Shown here piece after piece: positions 7,629 to 10,385 of a DNA stretch of 10,385 nucleotides. The DNA comes from Emcibacteraceae bacterium (lineage in GTDB: Bacteria > Pseudomonadota > Alphaproteobacteria > Sphingomonadales > Emcibacteraceae). The stretch covers positions 1 to 10,385 of the forward strand of contig JAESUD010000273.1 of NCBI GenBank assembly GCA_016763335.1, in the 5' to 3' direction. Position 1 is the first letter of the stretch; the number at the start of each line of letters is the position of its first letter. The position numbers and the translations under genes are program-made. The notes beneath the pieces were generated by a model. It made no database searches, was not told the DNA's origin, and saw only the letters and a list, made by a program, of their open reading frames with translations.

Positions 7629-7657
7629 AAATATGAGCATTTGGCACAAGAGTCAAG
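7629..7657 (-). promoter_or_regulatory. Candidate promoter driving the leader/small RNA
   Basis: Minus-strand CTTGAC (7652-7657), identical to the usual alphaproteobacterial -35 box, is followed after 17 bases by ATATTT (7629-7634), a tolerable -10 box. It would start transcription near 7622, about 130 bases before the ffh ATG. Confidence 0.4.
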
Positions 7658-7664
7658 TTCTTGT
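7646..7664. promoter_or_regulatory. Dyad-symmetric site overlapping divergent promoter boxes
   Basis: ACAAGA (7646-7651) and TCTTGT (7659-7664) form a perfect 6-base dyad with a 7-base centre. The centre contains the minus-strand -35 candidate and the right arm overlaps the plus-strand -35 candidate, so it could be an operator acting on both directions. No specific regulator is identifiable. Confidence 0.3.
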
Positions 7665-7689
7665 TTACGCATTCCTTAAAAAATGTAAT
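7661..7689 (+). promoter_or_regulatory. Candidate promoter for the outer-membrane protein gene
   Basis: TTGTTT (7661-7666) and TGTAAT (7684-7689) are spaced by 17 bases, about 45 bases before the ATG at 7735. The match to sigma-70-type boxes is moderate. Confidence 0.35.
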
Positions 7690-7734
7690 AAGTTTCCATC
7701 AAAATCAACAAAATGACCATTGGATATTTAACGA

Positions 7735-8433
7735 ATGACCCTTAATCGGATTAAACTTTATATAAGCATACTGATAGTAACAATTCTTTCACTCAATACT
7801 ATCCATGCCAAAGCGGGCGTAGACGGAAGTCCCTTTGAAGGCAGCTATCTCGGATTTGTAACAACAAAATCGACTTTTGCCGCAGTTGGCACACTTGGGC
7901 AATTTGATGATTCAGACAATCCCAGCATTTTTAATTCAATTGCTAGCACAACTTCCAAGAATAGTTATGGCGGAGGTTTCTTTGCTGGGTATGGTTTAAA
8001 ATTCGGGTCTCTATATACCAGCGCCGAAGGTGCTTTTATTATCGACAAGGGAAACACTATCTTTAGTGATGGCACGAATACTATAAAATTTGCAAAAAGC
8101 AATACACTTGACCTTAACCTGAGAGGCGGGATGGAAATTTCTGACAGAGCCCTTGTTTTTGCTCTTATAGGATATTCAGGTACAAACATAAAATCCGACG
8201 GCATCAATGGCAGGCAAAACAAAGATGCCGGTGGAATAAATTATAATAAAAGACTAACCAGCTTTCGTTATGGTGCCGGTATTGAAGTAGCCATATATGA
8301 AAATATTGCCATTAGAGCAGAATATACGCGTTCTATAATTGGTAGTGATATTTATATTGACGGTTCAGACCTGTTTTCAATAAAACCTAAAACCTCTCGC
8401 ATTATGTTTAGTGTTGTTTTACATATGTATTAA
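7735..8433 (+). CDS. Predicted outer-membrane beta-barrel protein
   Basis: A 232-residue secreted protein of unknown specific function. Residues 1-26 form a typical signal peptide: Arg5 and Lys7, a hydrophobic core from about 8 to 20, and a probable cleavage near IHA-KAG. The mature part alternates short hydrophobic strands with polar, Gly/Asn/Ser-rich loops, for example YGGGFFAGYGLKFGSLYTSAEGAF (about 78-101) and RYGAGIEVAIYENIAIRAEYTR (about 178-199). The last strand SRIMFSVVLHMY ends in an aromatic residue, as expected for recognition by the barrel-assembly machinery. The overall form resembles small 8-stranded opacity/OmpA-like porin-family barrels, an assignment made from pattern, not from a database. 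The ribosome site is weak (TTGGAT about 10 bases upstream). The next gene encodes an inner-membrane transporter 42 bases on; a joint role in solute uptake is possible but unproven. Confidence 0.8.
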   Translation: MTLNRIKLYISILIVTILSLNTIHAKAGVDGSPFEGSYLGFVTTKSTFAAVGTLGQFDDSDNPSIFNSIASTTSKNSYGGGFFAGYGLKFGSLYTSAEGAFIIDKGNTIFSDGTNTIKFAKSNTLDLNLRGGMEISDRALVFALIGYSGTNIKSDGINGRQNKDAGGINYNKRLTSFRYGAGIEVAIYENIAIRAEYTRSIIGSDIYIDGSDLFSIKPKTSRIMFSVVLHMY

Positions 8434-8435
8434 TC

Positions 8436-8454
8436 TTGATAATAAAATTATCAA
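8436..8454 (+). repeat. Perfect AT-rich inverted repeat between the barrel and transporter genes
   Basis: TTGATAAT (8436-8443) and ATTATCAA (8447-8454) form a perfect 8-base inverted repeat with a 3-base loop, 2 bases after the barrel gene stop. No T-tract follows, so it is a poor terminator. It could be an RNA stability or processing element, or an operator. Confidence 0.45.
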
Positions 8455-8475
8455 CAATTAAGGGCTAAGGGGTCA

Positions 8476-9921
8476 ATGAAGAAAATCGGAATCCGCAATT
8501 TCAACATGCTGTTAGGCATGGTGCTTTTTACCATTATGATTTTATTACCAGCACCTGAAAGTATGAGCGATAACGCTTGGAGCGTTGCTGCTGTCATCGT
8601 ACTTTTAGCATACTGGTGGTCATCTGAAGCACTCCCTGTTCCCATTACCTCTTTGCTTCCGATTGTTATGTTTCCTCTTCTTGGTGTATCTACAATCGGC
8701 GCGGCGACAGCACCTTATGCTGCCCCGACCATATTTCTTTTGATGGGTGGTTTTATTATGGCTACGGGTCTTGCAAGATGGAATCTCCATCGCCGTATCG
8801 CCCTGATGGTCCTTGTAAGGGTTGGTAATAGTCCGACGGCGCTGATAGGCGGCTTTATGGCAGTTACGGCCATGATCTCTATGTGGATCAGCAACACGGC
8901 TAGTACATTAATGATGCTTCCAATTGCCCTTTCTCTTGCCAGCGAAATTGTTAAAGAACGTAACGAAAAAACAAACGGCTTTCTTCTTTGCCTAGTACTT
9001 GGGGTTGCTTACGGTGCGAATATCGGTGGCTTCGGCACCCCTATCGGAACCCCGCCAAATTTGCTTGTGATCGCCTTCATGAAAGAAAACTATGGCATCG
9101 ATGTTAGCTTCTTATCCTGGATGCTTATCGGTATTCCAGCAACATTGATCATGTTGCCAATTGCCTGTTTTGTCCTTACAAAATGGGCCCATCCGTTTGA
9201 ACTAGATGAAAATTCAATTGCTCATGAGTTGCTACAAAAAGAGCTTGACGAAATGGGACCCATGAGCGTTCCTGAAAAAAGAATGGCTATGCTTTTTGCT
9301 TTTATTGCCTGCGCGTGGATTTTCAGGACACCGATACAAAAAAACCTTGAAATAATGCTGTGGCTTAGTGACGCCCTTATTGCCGTTGCCGGTGCGATGC
9401 TCATGTTTATGTTGCCGTCTGGATCAAAAACCGAGAAACATTCCACACTTCTTGATTGGAAAACGGCGGATAAAATTCCTTGGGGAGTTTTGCTTTTATT
9501 CGGTGGCGGTTTAAGCCTAGCTGCTGCGGTAAAAACATCTGGCCTTGCCATCTGGATTGGCGGCGAGCTTGCGATCATTGGCACCTATGATTTAATTCTC
9601 ATTATATTTATTCTGGTTACCATTGTTGTTTTCTTAACGGAATTGACCAGTAATACTGCGACAACCGCTACATTTCTACCAATCCTCGGTGCCCTAGCTT
9701 TGGCAACCGGGCTTGATCCGATGATATTATTTGTGCCCCTTGCCATATCGGCAAGCTGTGCGTTTATGTTGCCCGTAGCGACGGCGCCCAATGCGGTAAT
9801 TTATTCAAGCGGTCAAGTTTCGATACCACAAATGGCGACCGCCGGATTTAGAGTAAACCTGTTTGCCATATTTGCCATTACCGGCATTAGTTACCTTCTG
9901 GTTCCAATTGTTTTCGGATAA
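8476..9921 (+). CDS. SLC13/DASS-family sodium-coupled carboxylate transporter
   Basis: An inner-membrane secondary transporter of 481 residues with about 11 or more hydrophobic helices. The family hallmarks are present in both inverted halves: the first SNT motif at 139-141 (WISNTAST), and the second at 392-394 (TSNTATT), which in this family form the substrate and sodium sites. After the first comes GGFGTPIGTPPN (184-195), and near the end VATAPNAVIYSSG (434-446). WWSSEALP at 47-54 is also typical. Homologues import succinate, malate, fumarate, citrate or sometimes sulfate with sodium; the SNT motifs favour carboxylates, but the exact substrate cannot be read from sequence. The ATG is chosen because AAGGGG lies immediately upstream (3-base spacer) and the N-terminus has a short basic segment before the first helix. 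It is 42 bases after the barrel gene and 39 before mtaB. Confidence 0.93.
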   Translation: MKKIGIRNFNMLLGMVLFTIMILLPAPESMSDNAWSVAAVIVLLAYWWSSEALPVPITSLLPIVMFPLLGVSTIGAATAPYAAPTIFLLMGGFIMATGLARWNLHRRIALMVLVRVGNSPTALIGGFMAVTAMISMWISNTASTLMMLPIALSLASEIVKERNEKTNGFLLCLVLGVAYGANIGGFGTPIGTPPNLLVIAFMKENYGIDVSFLSWMLIGIPATLIMLPIACFVLTKWAHPFELDENSIAHELLQKELDEMGPMSVPEKRMAMLFAFIACAWIFRTPIQKNLEIMLWLSDALIAVAGAMLMFMLPSGSKTEKHSTLLDWKTADKIPWGVLLLFGGGLSLAAAVKTSGLAIWIGGELAIIGTYDLILIIFILVTIVVFLTELTSNTATTATFLPILGALALATGLDPMILFVPLAISASCAFMLPVATAPNAVIYSSGQVSIPQMATAGFRVNLFAIFAITGISYLLVPIVFG

Positions 9922-9960
9922 ATATTGGATTTATAACAGAATCAGTCCATATAGAGCATT

Positions 9961-10385
9961 ATGAGCAATACAAAAGTCATTACATTCGGCTGTCGGTTAA
10001 ACACGTACGAATCAGAAGTTATCAAAAGCCACGCCGCAAGTGCGGGGCTTGATAACACTGTGATATTCAATACCTGTGCCGTAACCGCAGAAGCCACAAG
10101 GCAGGCCAAGCAATCGATCCGCCGTGCCCGCCGCAATAACCCTGATGCCAAGATCATCGTTACGGGATGCGCGGCGCAAATTGATCCCAAGCAATTTTCA
10201 GACATGGAAGAAGTGGATCAAATCCTTGGTAACGAAGAAAAACTCAGTGTAAAAAATTATCAAGATTTTGGTATCTCAAAATCGCAGCGGGTAAGCGTCA
10301 ATGATATTATGTCGGTTAAAAAAACTGCCCCGCATCTCATTGAGGGTTTCGAACAACGCTCACGCGCCTTTGTTCAGGTGCAAAA
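9961..10385 (+). CDS. mtaB: tRNA t6A37 C2-methylthiotransferase, N-terminal part (cut by window edge)
   Basis: Radical-SAM enzyme that converts t6A37 to ms2t6A37 in tRNAs reading ANN codons. Only the first 141 codons are in the window. These cover the N-terminal methylthiotransferase domain (UPF0004), with its three cluster-binding cysteines at Cys11 (FGCRLN), Cys39 (NTCAVT) and Cys70 (TGCAAQ), and the run-up to the radical-SAM domain (RAFVQVQ). The GCRLNTYES start is characteristic of MtaB rather than MiaB, which usually begins GCQMN. The start lies 39 bases after the transporter gene, with a weak AGAG ribosome site. In relatives this gene often sits between dapF and ftsY. Together with trmD the window carries two enzymes that modify tRNA position 37. 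Confidence 0.93.
   Translation, partial: MSNTKVITFGCRLNTYESEVIKSHAASAGLDNTVIFNTCAVTAEATRQAKQSIRRARRNNPDAKIIVTGCAAQIDPKQFSDMEEVDQILGNEEKLSVKNYQDFGISKSQRVSVNDIMSVKKTAPHLIEGFEQRSRAFVQVQ

Noticed and set aside
7601..7636. Eleven-codon open frame in the divergent gap as a possible leader peptide
   Set aside because: It is on the plus strand, opposite the candidate leader RNA, lacks a ribosome site and shows no run of a regulatory amino acid.
7543..7640. SRP 4.5S RNA gene next to ffh
   Set aside because: The conserved GGAA tetraloop and asymmetric internal-loop core of SRP RNA are not present on either strand.
7330..7716. Plus-strand open frame running from opposite ffh into the divergent gap
   Set aside because: Its first half is antisense to the ffh N domain and its second half translates the hairpin region. 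No plausible start or ribosome site is seen.
8715..9791. Minus-strand open frames opposite the transporter
   Set aside because: They are shadows of a long hydrophobic coding region and carry no recognisable motif.
9942..10205. Minus-strand open frames at the right edge
   Set aside because: They are antisense to mtaB, which has all three cluster cysteines in frame.

Overview
The window looks like a housekeeping region of an alphaproteobacterial chromosome with moderate GC content. This is inferred from three things: the gene order ffh-rpsP-rimM-trmD-rplS followed by leuC-leuD-leuB-asd, an S16 protein with a long Ala/Glu-rich tail, and the proximity of ffh to mtaB. I cannot place it to genus. 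No gene-free stretch exceeds 300 bases.

Left part (1-7490, all minus strand). Read in the direction of transcription, the first block is ffh (signal recognition particle GTPase), rpsP (S16), rimM (30S maturation), trmD (tRNA m1G37 methyltransferase) and rplS (L19). It covers protein targeting, ribosome assembly and tRNA modification. The gap after rplS (3684-3803) carries two adjacent hairpins. The second has a T-tract and looks like a Rho-independent terminator, and the arms can also pair in an alternative, mutually exclusive way. Only about 37 bases separate that T-tract from the leuC start. The second block, leuC, leuD, leuB and asd (cut by the window's left edge), encodes the isomerase and dehydrogenase steps of leucine synthesis and the shared aspartate-family enzyme Asd. 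Spacing within it is 1, 9 and 16 bases, so it is almost certainly one operon.

Divergent gap (7491-7734). Between ffh and the first plus-strand gene lie candidate promoters for both directions, a dyad-symmetric site overlapping both candidate -35 boxes, and a strong minus-strand hairpin followed by a T-tract. The last could be the end of a short RNA of about 80 nt or an ffh leader attenuator. I do not recognise it as 4.5S, 6S or tmRNA.

Right part (7735-10385, plus strand). A signal-peptide-bearing predicted outer-membrane beta-barrel protein is followed by a SLC13/DASS-type sodium-coupled carboxylate transporter and then the start of mtaB (tRNA t6A37 methylthiotransferase), which runs off the right edge. 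In many alphaproteobacteria dapF sits next to mtaB and ftsY opposite ffh, so the barrel and transporter genes look like accessory genes placed in a conserved neighbourhood.

I see no mobile element, CRISPR array, tRNA or rRNA gene, and no convincing new multi-gene system. The most worthwhile leads are the attenuator-like structure between rplS and leuC, the candidate small RNA upstream of ffh, and a Glu in place of the usual catalytic-base Asp in TrmD.
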